Assembly: GCA_965279475.1 (NCBI GenBank)
Contig: CBDIIA010000002.1
Location: forward strand, 62,001-126,000
Direction: 5' to 3'
DNA: 64,000 bases
DNA from: Pseudorhodoferax sp965279475
GTDB taxonomy: Bacteria > Pseudomonadota > Gammaproteobacteria > Burkholderiales > Burkholderiaceae_C
Shown: positions 55,182 to 63,297 of the stretch, in pieces
Layout: each line of letters starts with the position of its first letter
Position numbering within the stretch: the first letter of the stretch is position 1
Notes under the pieces: generated by a model
Databases searched by the model: none
What the model saw: the letters and a program-made list of their open reading frames with translations, nothing else
What the model was told of the DNA's origin: nothing
Position numbers and translations under genes: made by a program

Positions 55182-55651
55182 CGACGATGCAACGGCTCCA
55201 TTCCGTGTTGACGGTCAACGGCGAGGCGCGCGACGTGCTGGCGCCCGTCTCGGCCACGCTGCTCGAGGTCGTGCGCGACCAGCTCGAGCTCACCGGCAGC
55301 AAACGCGGCTGCAACCACGGCGTCTGCGGTGCCTGCACCGTGATGCTCGACGGCAAGCTGGCGCGGTCCTGCCTGACGCTGGCCGCCGACGTCGGCGAAC
55401 AGCCGGTCACCACCGTCGAGGGCATCGCCGACGACGCCGGGCTGTCCTTCGTGCAGCGGGCGCTGGTCGAGGCCGGCGCCATCCAGTGCGGCTTCTGCAC
55501 ACCTGGCTTCGTGATGGCGCTGACGCATCTGTTCGCGCACAACGCACATCCGTCACGCGACGAGATCCGCACCGCGCTGTCGGGCAACTTGTGCCGCTGC
55601 TCGGGGTACGTCAAGATCGTCGACGCGGCCGTCCGCATCTCGCAAACATGA
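55178..55651 (+). CDS. Molybdenum hydroxylase 2Fe-2S (small) subunit
   Basis: 157 aa. Eight conserved Cys are present: plant-ferredoxin-type cluster Cys45, Cys50, Cys53 and Cys65 (GCNHGVCGACTVMLDG), and the second cluster at Cys104, Cys107, Cys139 and Cys141 (QCGFCTPGF; GNLCRCSGY). It links the Mo centre to FAD. A 145-base repeat-like spacer separates it from the Mo subunit gene, unusual in these tightly packed operons. Confidence 0.95.
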   Translation: MTTMQRLHSVLTVNGEARDVLAPVSATLLEVVRDQLELTGSKRGCNHGVCGACTVMLDGKLARSCLTLAADVGEQPVTTVEGIADDAGLSFVQRALVEAGAIQCGFCTPGFVMALTHLFAHNAHPSRDEIRTALSGNLCRCSGYVKIVDAAVRISQT

Positions 55652-55785
55652 GACATCCCCCAGCCCGCGCGCACTACGTGTCGCTTCGCCAACCCCCTTT
55701 GCAAGGGGGCAACACCTACGGCCCGGCAAAGCCGGTTCCGTGGTGTTCCGCCCATGGCCGTCGTTTTGCGCGCGTGGTCGACGCC
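55652..55785. repeat. Palindromic repeat-like spacer inside the molybdenum hydroxylase operon
   Basis: The spacer has two stems: CCCCCTT-TGC-AAGGGGG at 55693-55709 and CCGGC-AAA-GCCGG at 55723-55735. The overall composition resembles the short intergenic repeats common in Comamonadaceae and related Burkholderiales. No reading frame in it looks coding. It could reduce or process the message between the small and large subunit genes. Confidence 0.65.
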
Positions 55786-55790
55786 GGAGA
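55786..55790 (+). promoter_or_regulatory. Ribosome-binding site that fixes a TTG start
   Basis: GGAGA lies 6 bases before the TTG at 55797. No ATG or GTG with such a site is present near the family start of the Mo subunit, so this site decides the start. Confidence 0.75.
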
Positions 55791-55796
55791 AATCAA

Positions 55797-58109
55797 TTGA
55801 CGACCGCTGAATTGAAACCCGCCATCGGCCTCAGCATCCCGCGTCTCGACGCAGCGGACAAGGCCAGCGGGCGCGCCCGCTACGCCGACGACATCCGCCT
55901 GCCCGGCATGCTGCACGCGGCGCTGATGACCAGCCCGCACGCGCATGCGCGCATCGTCGGCTACCGGCTCGATGCGGCCCGCGCGATCCCCGGCGTCAAG
56001 GCCATTCTGGTCGGCGCGGACCTGACCGGTGCGCGCGGCGGCGGCATCATCAAGGACGAGTTCATGGTGGCGCGCGGCACCGTGCGCTACGTGGGCGAAC
56101 CGGTGGCCGCCGTCGCCGCCACCGATGCCGCGACCGCCGAGCGCGCGCTCCAGGCGATCGAGATCGACTACGAGCCGCTGCCGGCAGTGCTGACGATCGA
56201 CGAGGCACTGGCCGAAGGCGCACCGGTGCTGCACCCGGAATTCGCGAGCTACGTGAAGTCGATCGACGGCGGGGGCGGCCAGGGCAACGTGGTGTTCAAG
56301 AGTTCGGTGGTCGAAGGCGACGTGGACCAGGCCTTCGCCGGCTGCGACGTCATCGTCGAGGGCACCTGGGAGACGCAGGCCCAGCACCACGTCTACATGG
56401 AGACCAACGGCTGCGTGGCCGATGTCGACGCCACCGGGCGCATCACGCTGCACGTGACCTGCCAGTCGGTGCACCACGTGCAGCAACGGGTGGCCGAGGA
56501 GATCGGCGAGCCGATGGCACGCATCCGCGCGATCGCGACACGCGTGGGCGGCGGCTTCGGCGGCAAGCACGCGACCAACATCCATTCGATCGCCGCGTGG
56601 CTGGCGCGCGCCGCACGCCGCCCGGTCAAGCTGGTGCTGTCGCGCATGCAGGACTTCGAGGTGCAGCGCTGCCGCCACCCGGCCCGCATCTGGATGCGCA
56701 CCGGCGCGATGAAGGACGGCACCATCGTCGCGCGCGAGACGAAGATCATCACCGACGGCGGCGCCTACGCCGACGAGAGCCCGCCAGTGCTGGCCTTCGC
56801 GCTGCTGATGTCGCGCGGGCCCTACCGCATCCAGCACGTGCGTGCGACCGGCCAGGCCGTCTACACCAACAAGCTGCGCTCCGGGTCGTTCCGCGGCTTC
56901 GGCAACCCGCAGGCCAGCTTCGCCGGCGAGTCGCAGATCGACGATCTGGCGCAGCGCCTGGGCATGGACCCGGTGGCGCTACGGCTGAAGAACGCGATGC
57001 GCCCCGGCGACACGGCGTTCGGCGGCCAGCCGGTGGCCTCGTGCGTGCTGCGCGAATGCCTGGAACGTGTGCGCGATGCGCAGCAAGCCGCGCCGCCCCA
57101 CCCGGTGCGCCCCGGCTGGACACGCGGCGTCGGCTACGCGGTGATGAGCCATGTGTCGGGCCTGATGGGCACCGCCGCGTCGGCCCAGCTGCGCACCGAT
57201 GGGTCGGTGGCCTTGTCGACCGGCTGTGTCGACCTGGGCCAGGGGGCGGACACGGTGATGGTGCAGATCTGCGCCGATGCGCTCAAGCTGCCGGTGGAGC
57301 GCGTGAGTTATTCGCCGCAGGACAGCGACTCTTCGCCCTACAACTGGAAGACCGCCGGCAGCCGCTCGACCTACATGACCGGGCGCGCCGTGGCGGTGGC
57401 CACGGTCGAGATGCGCGACATCATGTTCCAGCGTGCGGCCGAACTGATCGAGTGCGCGGTCGAAGACCTGGAGGTGAAGCCCGGCGCGATGATCGGTGTG
57501 AAGGGTGCGCCGCTCGACGTGAGCTTCAAGCAGATCGCGCTGCATGCGTTGTTCAAGTCCGGCGGGCCGATCGCGGCGACGCACGGCTTCGTGTTCGACG
57601 GCCCGGGCTTCGACCCCAAGCGCGCCGCCGTGCACCAGCTGGCGTTTGCCAACCTCGGCGTCTACACCTACGGCGCGCATTGCGTCGAGGTCGATGTCGA
57701 CACGGCCACCGGCAAGGTCGAGGTCCAGCGCGCCTGGTGCGCGCACGACGTGGGCCGCGCCATCAACCCCGGCAGCTGCGAGAGCCAGATCCAGGGCGGC
57801 TTCGTGCAGGGCATGGGTTACGCGCTGACCGAGGCGATGCACTGGAACGCCGAGGGCTGGCTCACGACCGTGACGCTGGCCGACTACAAGATCCCCGGCA
57901 TGCTGGACTCGCCCGCCGAGATCCACCCGATCGTGCTGGAAGACCCCGATCCGAGCCACCCGGTGGGCGCCAAGGGCATCGGCGAGCCCTCGCTGGTCGG
58001 GGCGGCGCCGGCCATCGCCAACGCGATCCGGCAGGCGGTGGGCGTGCGGCTGCGGCAGTTGCCGATGACGCCCGAACGTGTTCTCGATGCATTGGATGCC
58101 CGACCATGA
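55797..58109 (+). CDS. Molybdenum hydroxylase molybdopterin-binding (large) subunit
   Basis: 770 aa of the xanthine-oxidase/CoxL superfamily. It has DAADKASGRARYADDIRLPGMLH, GGGFGGKHATN near 250, RSGSFRGFGNPQA near 365, VDLGQGADTVMVQICADAL and the catalytic Glu730 in KGIGEPSLVG. The active-site loop has Ser-Phe-Arg and no Cys as in CO dehydrogenase (VAYRCSFR), so it is a hydroxylase of organic, probably heteroaromatic, substrates. The TTG at 55797 is chosen for its GGAGA site. It pairs with the FAD and 2Fe-2S subunits. No XdhC-type maturation gene is in the window. Confidence 0.93.
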   Translation: MTTAELKPAIGLSIPRLDAADKASGRARYADDIRLPGMLHAALMTSPHAHARIVGYRLDAARAIPGVKAILVGADLTGARGGGIIKDEFMVARGTVRYVGEPVAAVAATDAATAERALQAIEIDYEPLPAVLTIDEALAEGAPVLHPEFASYVKSIDGGGGQGNVVFKSSVVEGDVDQAFAGCDVIVEGTWETQAQHHVYMETNGCVADVDATGRITLHVTCQSVHHVQQRVAEEIGEPMARIRAIATRVGGGFGGKHATNIHSIAAWLARAARRPVKLVLSRMQDFEVQRCRHPARIWMRTGAMKDGTIVARETKIITDGGAYADESPPVLAFALLMSRGPYRIQHVRATGQAVYTNKLRSGSFRGFGNPQASFAGESQIDDLAQRLGMDPVALRLKNAMRPGDTAFGGQPVASCVLRECLERVRDAQQAAPPHPVRPGWTRGVGYAVMSHVSGLMGTAASAQLRTDGSVALSTGCVDLGQGADTVMVQICADALKLPVERVSYSPQDSDSSPYNWKTAGSRSTYMTGRAVAVATVEMRDIMFQRAAELIECAVEDLEVKPGAMIGVKGAPLDVSFKQIALHALFKSGGPIAATHGFVFDGPGFDPKRAAVHQLAFANLGVYTYGAHCVEVDVDTATGKVEVQRAWCAHDVGRAINPGSCESQIQGGFVQGMGYALTEAMHWNAEGWLTTVTLADYKIPGMLDSPAEIHPIVLEDPDPSHPVGAKGIGEPSLVGAAPAIANAIRQAVGVRLRQLPMTPERVLDALDARP

Positions 58110-58933
58110 AACTGAGTGACTATCCCCCGCAGGAACCGCTGTCGCCGGCCGGCGCGGCCTATGGCGACGCATGCTGGGCCCGCGGCCAGGGCGTCGACGG
58201 TGAAGAGTTCGGCTTCGACACCGATCCCTACCAGCGGCTCACCGTGTTCCGCGCGGCCAGGCCCGACGGGCGCGTTCTGCTGTTCTGGCATGGCGGCGGC
58301 TGGACCTCGGGCTACAAGGAATGGATGTCGTTCATGGCGCCGGCCTTCACCAGCGCCGGCGTCACCTTCGTCTCGGCGGGCTACCGGCTGGCGCCAGGCC
58401 ACGTGTTCCCCACCGGCCTGGACGACTGCGCGGCCGGCCTGCGCTGGGTGGCCCAGAACATCGGCGCGCATGGCGGCGACCCGCGGCAACTGTTCATCGG
58501 TGGCCACTCGGCCGGCGGCCACTACGCGGCGCTGCTCGGCGCGGATGGACGCGGCACGGCCGGCTGGCTGGGCAACGCCAGCTTGCGCGGCTGCCTGCCG
58601 CTGTCGGGCGTGTTCGACTTCGGGCCGGCCTCGGGGCTGAGCATGCGGCCCCGCTTCCTCGGGCCGTCGGCCGAGACCGACCTGCTGGCCAGCCCGATCG
58701 CGCACATCCACGACCCCGTGCCCTTCCTCATCGCCGTGGGCACCCAGGATTTCCCGCACCTGATCCCGCAGGCTCACGCCTTCGCCGCAGCATTGCAGCA
58801 AGCCGGCGGCAGCGCCGAAGAACTGCTGCTGGAGGGCCGCACGCACTTCACCGCCAGCTATGCCGGTGGCGAGGCGGACGGCCCGTGGGTGCCGGCGGCG
58901 CTGCGGTTCATGGCGCAGCACGCAAAGGGCTAG
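58106..58933 (+). CDS. Kynurenine-formamidase-like alpha/beta hydrolase
   Basis: 275 aa. HGGGW with His62 (oxyanion side) and GGHSAGGHYAALL with Ser135 mark the hormone-sensitive-lipase/kynurenine-formamidase group; a late His in GRTHFTASY completes a likely triad, with Asp in VGTQDFPHL. Kynurenine formamidase removes an N-formyl group. In this operon it could hydrolyse an N-formyl intermediate produced by the NicX-like enzyme; that is inference. The ATG overlaps the Mo-subunit stop (ATGA). Its own TAG stop is the first three bases of the inverted-repeat element at 58931. Confidence 0.85.
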   Translation: MKLSDYPPQEPLSPAGAAYGDACWARGQGVDGEEFGFDTDPYQRLTVFRAARPDGRVLLFWHGGGWTSGYKEWMSFMAPAFTSAGVTFVSAGYRLAPGHVFPTGLDDCAAGLRWVAQNIGAHGGDPRQLFIGGHSAGGHYAALLGADGRGTAGWLGNASLRGCLPLSGVFDFGPASGLSMRPRFLGPSAETDLLASPIAHIHDPVPFLIAVGTQDFPHLIPQAHAFAAALQQAGGSAEELLLEGRTHFTASYAGGEADGPWVPAALRFMAQHAKG

Positions 58934-59202
58934 GGCCTGTTCACACTCAATGCAGGAGATGCGTTGGGTCCGCATGCGGATGGATGCGCGAAGGGCGTCG
59001 CCGCAAATAGCTCGGCTATTTGCAAGACGTCCCGACAAAGCAGACGCCGCATGCAGCCCCAACCCGAAGGGAAGGACGAATGCCGGCCCAATAGCGGCGT
59101 TGCACCTCGCTTGCATAGCTGAGCTATGCGGCGCTCCGTGCGCCTTGCTCTTGAACCGGCATTCATCCTTCGCACTCCTGCATTGAGTGTGAACAGGCCC
59201 TA
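58931..59202. repeat. 272-bp palindromic element with 28-bp perfect terminal inverted repeats
   Basis: Bases 58931-58958 and 59175-59202 are perfect inverted copies starting TAGGGCCTGTTCACACTC. Inner stems include GCAAATAG/CTATTTGC (59003-59023) and GCATAGC-TGA-GCTATGC (59113-59129). It sits between convergent genes, and the terminal TAG on each side is the stop codon of the neighbouring gene. No transposase is encoded. Its size and layout resemble the element at 9001-9265, and both contain the word gcggcgttgc. Confidence 0.85.
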
Positions 59203-59682
59203 ACCCAGCATCTGAGGATTGCGCCGCCACACGGAGTACGTGAGCGCGCAGGCCAGGCTGACCCATGCAAGGTAGGGCACCAGGGCCCATGCGGCCCAGC
59301 GCCGCACACGCCAGAAGGCGACCATCGTGCACAGGATCAACAGCCACAGCAGCACGACCTCGGCGAACGCGACGGCGCCCAGCCGCCAGACGAAAAACAG
59401 CCAGGTCCACAGCGCATTGGCCGCGAGTTGCACCACGAACAGCACGATCGCACCCCGGAACCCCTGGACCTTCCACACCGCCCAGGCCGCCAACGCCATC
59501 AGCGTGTAGAGCGTGGTCCACATGGGTGCGAACAGCCAGCCGGGCGGCGCCCAGGCCGGCCTGGACAGTTGCGCATAGAAGTCGCGCGCCGCAACCGATG
59601 CCACCCCACCCACCGCGGCGGCAGCAAAGCACACGCACAGCCACGCGACCAGTCCCAGCAAGCTGCGTGTGGAAGTCTTCAT
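59200..59682 (-). CDS. TspO/MBR-family membrane protein
   Basis: 160 aa with five membrane helices. TspO motifs are clear: LSRPAWAPPGWLFAPMWTTLYTLMALAAW and the pair VVQLAANALWTWLFFVWRLGAVAFAEV, then VPYLAWVSLACALTYSVWRRN. TspO binds tetrapyrroles and affects porphyrin balance and stress responses. The start is taken at 59682; an ATG at 59688 adds two residues. The stop codon lies in the right end of the inverted-repeat element. Confidence 0.92.
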   Translation of the reverse strand: MKTSTRSLLGLVAWLCVCFAAAAVGGVASVAARDFYAQLSRPAWAPPGWLFAPMWTTLYTLMALAAWAVWKVQGFRGAIVLFVVQLAANALWTWLFFVWRLGAVAFAEVVLLWLLILCTMVAFWRVRRWAAWALVPYLAWVSLACALTYSVWRRNPQMLG

Positions 59683-59719
59683 GCCCATGCGTCGGAGTCG
59701 CTGCGCGAGGAACACCCGC

Positions 59720-60472
59720 TCACGCCCCGTGGCTCAGTTGCACGCGCATCGAATACTTGAACATGTCGCTCGGGTGCACCGAGCGCACGACCTCCAGCAC
59801 GCGGCCGGCGGTGCCAAGATAGCGGCGGCGGATCTGCAGCGCGGGGGAGCCCGCCGGCACCTTCAGGTGCAGCGCCTCGTCGTCGCGGACCGCGGTGACG
59901 CAGCTGATCTCCTGCTGGATCTCGGTGATGGTCTGGCCGAACCGGCTCTCGATCAGCGCGAAGATCGGCTGCCGGCTGCGGTTGGCGTCCTTCAGCACGG
60001 CGCTGAAGGCCAGCGGCACGTGCACCTCGGAATAGGCCACGACCGACAGGCCGGTGGGTTCGAGCCGCACCGTGCGCACGCGGCCCCAGTGCTCGCCGAC
60101 CTTGCAGCCGAAATGCGCCGCCATCTCCGCATCGACCACCACCTCGGCCGTGTCGAGCACACGCACGCGGGTGCTGGCGGCGTACTGCAGCAGGTCCTGC
60201 GCCGAGCCGAAGCCCTGGCGGTATTGGGACTGCAGCCGCGTCTCCTGCACCGTGGTGCCGACGCCCTTCTGGCTGGTCACGAGGCCCAGGTCGTGCAGCA
60301 CCCGCAACGCGGCGCGCACCGTGTGCCGGCTCACGCCGAAACGCAGGCTCAGCTCCGGCTCCGACGGCAGGCGGTCGCCGATCTTGTACTTGCCGCTCTG
60401 GATCTCGCCGGACAGCGCGCTGGCCAGCAGGTCCTGCTTGGTCATGTGTGATGGCCGTGAGGCGATGCCCAT
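59720..60472 (-). CDS. GntR/HutC-family regulator with UTRA domain
   Basis: 250 aa. The winged HTH (IGDRLPSEPELSLRFGVSRHT then VRAALRVLHDLGLVTSQKGVGT) is followed by a UTRA ligand domain (about 85-250: RTVRLEPTGLSVVAYSEVHVPLAF, LIESRFGQTITEIQQEIS). The ATG at 60472 has GGAG 5 bases upstream; an ATG at 60445 is less supported. It follows the oxoacid dehydrogenase genes on the same strand after 119 bases, so it may regulate them or lie in a separate unit. Confidence 0.88.
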   Translation of the reverse strand: MGIASRPSHMTKQDLLASALSGEIQSGKYKIGDRLPSEPELSLRFGVSRHTVRAALRVLHDLGLVTSQKGVGTTVQETRLQSQYRQGFGSAQDLLQYAASTRVRVLDTAEVVVDAEMAAHFGCKVGEHWGRVRTVRLEPTGLSVVAYSEVHVPLAFSAVLKDANRSRQPIFALIESRFGQTITEIQQEISCVTAVRDDEALHLKVPAGSPALQIRRRYLGTAGRVLEVVRSVHPSDMFKYSMRVQLSHGA

Positions 60473-60591
60473 CTGAACTCCGAATGCGCCCTGGAAAAGC
60501 CGGCCGGGCTTGCGTGCAGCGGCGCCCGGGCCGGCGACGGTTCAGCATACCAGTTGCGCCGCGCCCGCCGGCCCGCCGCAACCAGCCGCTC

Positions 60592-61989
60592 TCAGATGTG
60601 CAGCGCGTGGCCCAGCGCGCGCAGCGCCGTCTCCTGCACGGCCTCGCCCATCGTCGGATGCGCATGGATGATGGCCGCCACATCTTCCAGCCGCGCGCCC
60701 ATCTCGATCGCGTAGCAGAACGCCGCGCTCAGCTCCGACACGCCACGCCCCACGGCCTGCCAGCCGAGGATCTGGTGCGTGTCGCGCCGGGCCACCACGC
60801 GCACGAAGCCGGTGGTCGCCTCCATGCTCATCGCGCGTCCGTTGGCCGAGAACGGGAACTGCGACACGGTGCAGTCGAGCCCCTGCTTCGCCGCCTGCGG
60901 CGGGGTCAGGCCCACGACCACGACCTCGGGGTCGGTGAAGCACACCGCCGGGATCGCCATCGGCGCGAAGCGGCGGCGGTGGCCGGCGACGATCTCGGCC
61001 ACCATCTCGCCCTGCGCCATCGCGCGGTGCGCCAGCATCGGCTCGCCGGCCACGTCACCGATGGCCCAGACGTTGCGCATCGAGGTGCGGCACTGGTCGT
61101 CGATGCGCACGGCGCGGCCTGCCATGTCGAGCCCCAGCGATTCGAGGTTGAAGCCGGCCGTGCGCGGGCGCCGGCCGGCGGCCACCAGCACGCAGTCGGC
61201 CGGCAGCACGTACTCGTCGGCCTGGCTGCTGCGCACGCGCAGGCCTTTGCCGTCATCGGACACGCCCTGCGCCTTGCAGGCCAGGTGCAGCGTGATGCCC
61301 AGCCGCTGCAGGCTGGCCGAGACCGGGCGCGTCAGCTCCTCGTCGTAGCTCGGCAGCACGCGGCCCTCGGCCTCGACCACCGCGACCTCGGCGCCCAGCT
61401 TGCGGTAGGCGATGCCCAGCTCGAGCCCGATGTAGCCCGCGCCCACCACCACCAGGTGCTGCGGGCAGGCGGGCAGCGCCAGCGCCTGGGTCGAGTCGAT
61501 CACCGGCCCGCCGAACGGCAGGTGCGGCAGCGGCACCGGCTCGGAGCCGGTGGCGAGCAACAGGTGTTCGCACTGGATGCGCACCGGCTCCCCGTCGGCC
61601 ACGGCCACCTCGACCGCCTTGCCGTCGACGATGCGCGCCCAGCCATGCAGCACCTGCACGCCGGCCTTCTTCAGCAGCGTGCCGACGCCGCCGGTGAGGC
61701 GGTCGACGATGCCGTTCTTCCAGGCCTGCGTGCGCGCGAGGTCGATGCGCGGCGCCTGCGCCTGGATGCCGAGCGGCGAACTGCCGTCGTAGTGGCGCAG
61801 CCGCTCGAACTCGTCGCCGGCGTGGATCAGCGCCTTCGACGGAATGCAGCCGACATTGAGGCAGGTGCCACCCAGGCGGTCGCCCTCGACCAGCAGCGTG
61901 GGGATGCCGAGCTGGCCGGCACGGATGGCGGCCACGTAGCCGCCGGGGCCGCCGCCGATGACCAGCAGCGTGGTGGTCTTGTGTTGCAT
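60592..61989 (-). CDS. lpdA: Dihydrolipoyl dehydrogenase (E3)
   Basis: 465 aa flavoprotein disulphide reductase. The FAD motif VIGGGPGGYVAA, redox pair Cys43 and Cys48 (GGTCLNVGCIPSKAL), NAD motif VVGAGYIGLELG, second FAD motif VWAIGDVAG and active-site HAHPTMGEAVQE are complete. It reoxidises the lipoyl arm of the E2 subunit encoded 5 bases upstream. Genes for E1-beta, E2 and E3 run in this order. Confidence 0.95.
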   Translation of the reverse strand: MQHKTTTLLVIGGGPGGYVAAIRAGQLGIPTLLVEGDRLGGTCLNVGCIPSKALIHAGDEFERLRHYDGSSPLGIQAQAPRIDLARTQAWKNGIVDRLTGGVGTLLKKAGVQVLHGWARIVDGKAVEVAVADGEPVRIQCEHLLLATGSEPVPLPHLPFGGPVIDSTQALALPACPQHLVVVGAGYIGLELGIAYRKLGAEVAVVEAEGRVLPSYDEELTRPVSASLQRLGITLHLACKAQGVSDDGKGLRVRSSQADEYVLPADCVLVAAGRRPRTAGFNLESLGLDMAGRAVRIDDQCRTSMRNVWAIGDVAGEPMLAHRAMAQGEMVAEIVAGHRRRFAPMAIPAVCFTDPEVVVVGLTPPQAAKQGLDCTVSQFPFSANGRAMSMEATTGFVRVVARRDTHQILGWQAVGRGVSELSAAFCYAIEMGARLEDVAAIIHAHPTMGEAVQETALRALGHALHI

Positions 61990-61994
61990 CTCGG

Positions 61995-63296
61995 CTACTC
62001 CACGAACAGCATGGCCGGATGCTCCAGCAAAACACGGATCGCCTGGATGAACTGCGCCGCGTCCATGCCGTCCACCACCCGGTGGTCGAACGAAGACGAC
62101 AGGTTCATCAACTGGCGCGGCACCACGGCGCTGCCCTGGAACACCGGGCGCTCGACGATGCGGTTGACCCCGATGATCGCGACCTCGGGGTGGTTGATCA
62201 CCGGCGTGGTCACGATGCCGCCCAGCGGCCCCAGGCTGCTGATGGTGATGGTGGAGCCCGTCAGCTCGTCGCGCCCGGCCTTGCCGCTGCGTGCCCCCTC
62301 GGCCAGCCGTGCGATCTCGCGCGAGAAGCCCCACAGGTCGAGTGCTTCGGCGTGGCGCAGCACCGGCACCATCAGGCCGCCATCGGTCTGCGTGGCGACG
62401 CCCAGGTGCACCGGGCGGTGGCGCGTGACCACGCCGGCATCGTCGTCGAAACGCGCGTTCATCATCGGAAAGTCGACCACTGCCAGCGCCACGGCGCGGG
62501 CGATGAACGGCAGCAGCGTCAGCTTGCCGCGGGTGGCGGCATGCTGCAGGTTCAGCTGCCGGCGCAAGCCCTCGATCTCGGTGACGTCGATCTCCTCGAC
62601 GTAGCTGAAGTGCGGGATGCGACGCTTGGCCTCCTGCATCTTCTGCGCGATCTTGCGCCGCAGGCCGATCAGCGGGATCGCCTCTTCGCCATGGCGCTCG
62701 CGTTGCAGCGGCGCCGTGGCCGGCATGGGCTGGCCGCGCGACGCGAGGTAGACGTCCAGATCCTCGTGCACGATGCGCCCGGCCGGGCCGCTGCCGTGAA
62801 CGAACTGCAGTTCGATGCCGAGTTCCCAGGCGCGGCGCCGCACCGCAGGGGATGCCACGGGCCGTTCGCCGGCGGCACGCGTCGGCGCCGGGGTGGCGCG
62901 CGGCGGCGCGGCGGGTTCGCGTGGCGCGGGAGCGGGAGCAGAGACAACGGTTGCCGCCTGCACGGGCGCAGGCTCCGGCACCGATGCTGTCGGCGCAGCA
63001 AGCGTCGCCGCAGCGGCCTTGGCTTGCGCCGCACCCGGCTTCAGGTTGCCCTCGCCAGCCACCTCCAGCCGGATCAGCTCGGCGCCCACGGCCATCAGCG
63101 CACCGGGTTCGCCACCCAGCGCCGCCACAGTGCCGGCCACGGGCGATGGGATTTCGACCGTCGCCTTGTCGGTCATCACGTCGGCCAGGATCTGGTCTTC
63201 CTTGACCACGTCGCCAGGCTGTACGCGCCAGGCCACCAGCTCGACCTCGGCAATGCCTTCGCCGATGTCGGGCATCTTGATTGCGTAGAGTCCCAT
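61995..63296 (-). CDS. Dihydrolipoamide acyltransferase (E2) of a branched-chain-type 2-oxoacid dehydrogenase
   Basis: 433 aa. The lipoyl domain has Lys44 in DVMTDKATVEIPSP; an Ala/Pro linker (about 85-145) leads to the subunit-binding domain (ASPAVRRRAWELGIELQFVHGSGPAGRI) and the catalytic domain ending with DHRVVDGMDAAQFI, whose His is catalytic. The short single lipoyl domain and sequence style fit the branched-chain oxoacid complex (BkdB-like) better than pyruvate or 2-oxoglutarate E2. It starts one base after the E1-beta stop. Confidence 0.92.
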   Translation of the reverse strand: MGLYAIKMPDIGEGIAEVELVAWRVQPGDVVKEDQILADVMTDKATVEIPSPVAGTVAALGGEPGALMAVGAELIRLEVAGEGNLKPGAAQAKAAAATLAAPTASVPEPAPVQAATVVSAPAPAPREPAAPPRATPAPTRAAGERPVASPAVRRRAWELGIELQFVHGSGPAGRIVHEDLDVYLASRGQPMPATAPLQRERHGEEAIPLIGLRRKIAQKMQEAKRRIPHFSYVEEIDVTEIEGLRRQLNLQHAATRGKLTLLPFIARAVALAVVDFPMMNARFDDDAGVVTRHRPVHLGVATQTDGGLMVPVLRHAEALDLWGFSREIARLAEGARSGKAGRDELTGSTITISSLGPLGGIVTTPVINHPEVAIIGVNRIVERPVFQGSAVVPRQLMNLSSSFDHRVVDGMDAAQFIQAIRVLLEHPAMLFVE

Positions 63297-63297
63297 G

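Noticed and set aside
55797..58109. Naming the Mo subunit as carbon monoxide dehydrogenase CoxL
   Set aside because: The CoxL active-site Cys is absent (GSFRGFG) and the operon context is heterocycle catabolism.
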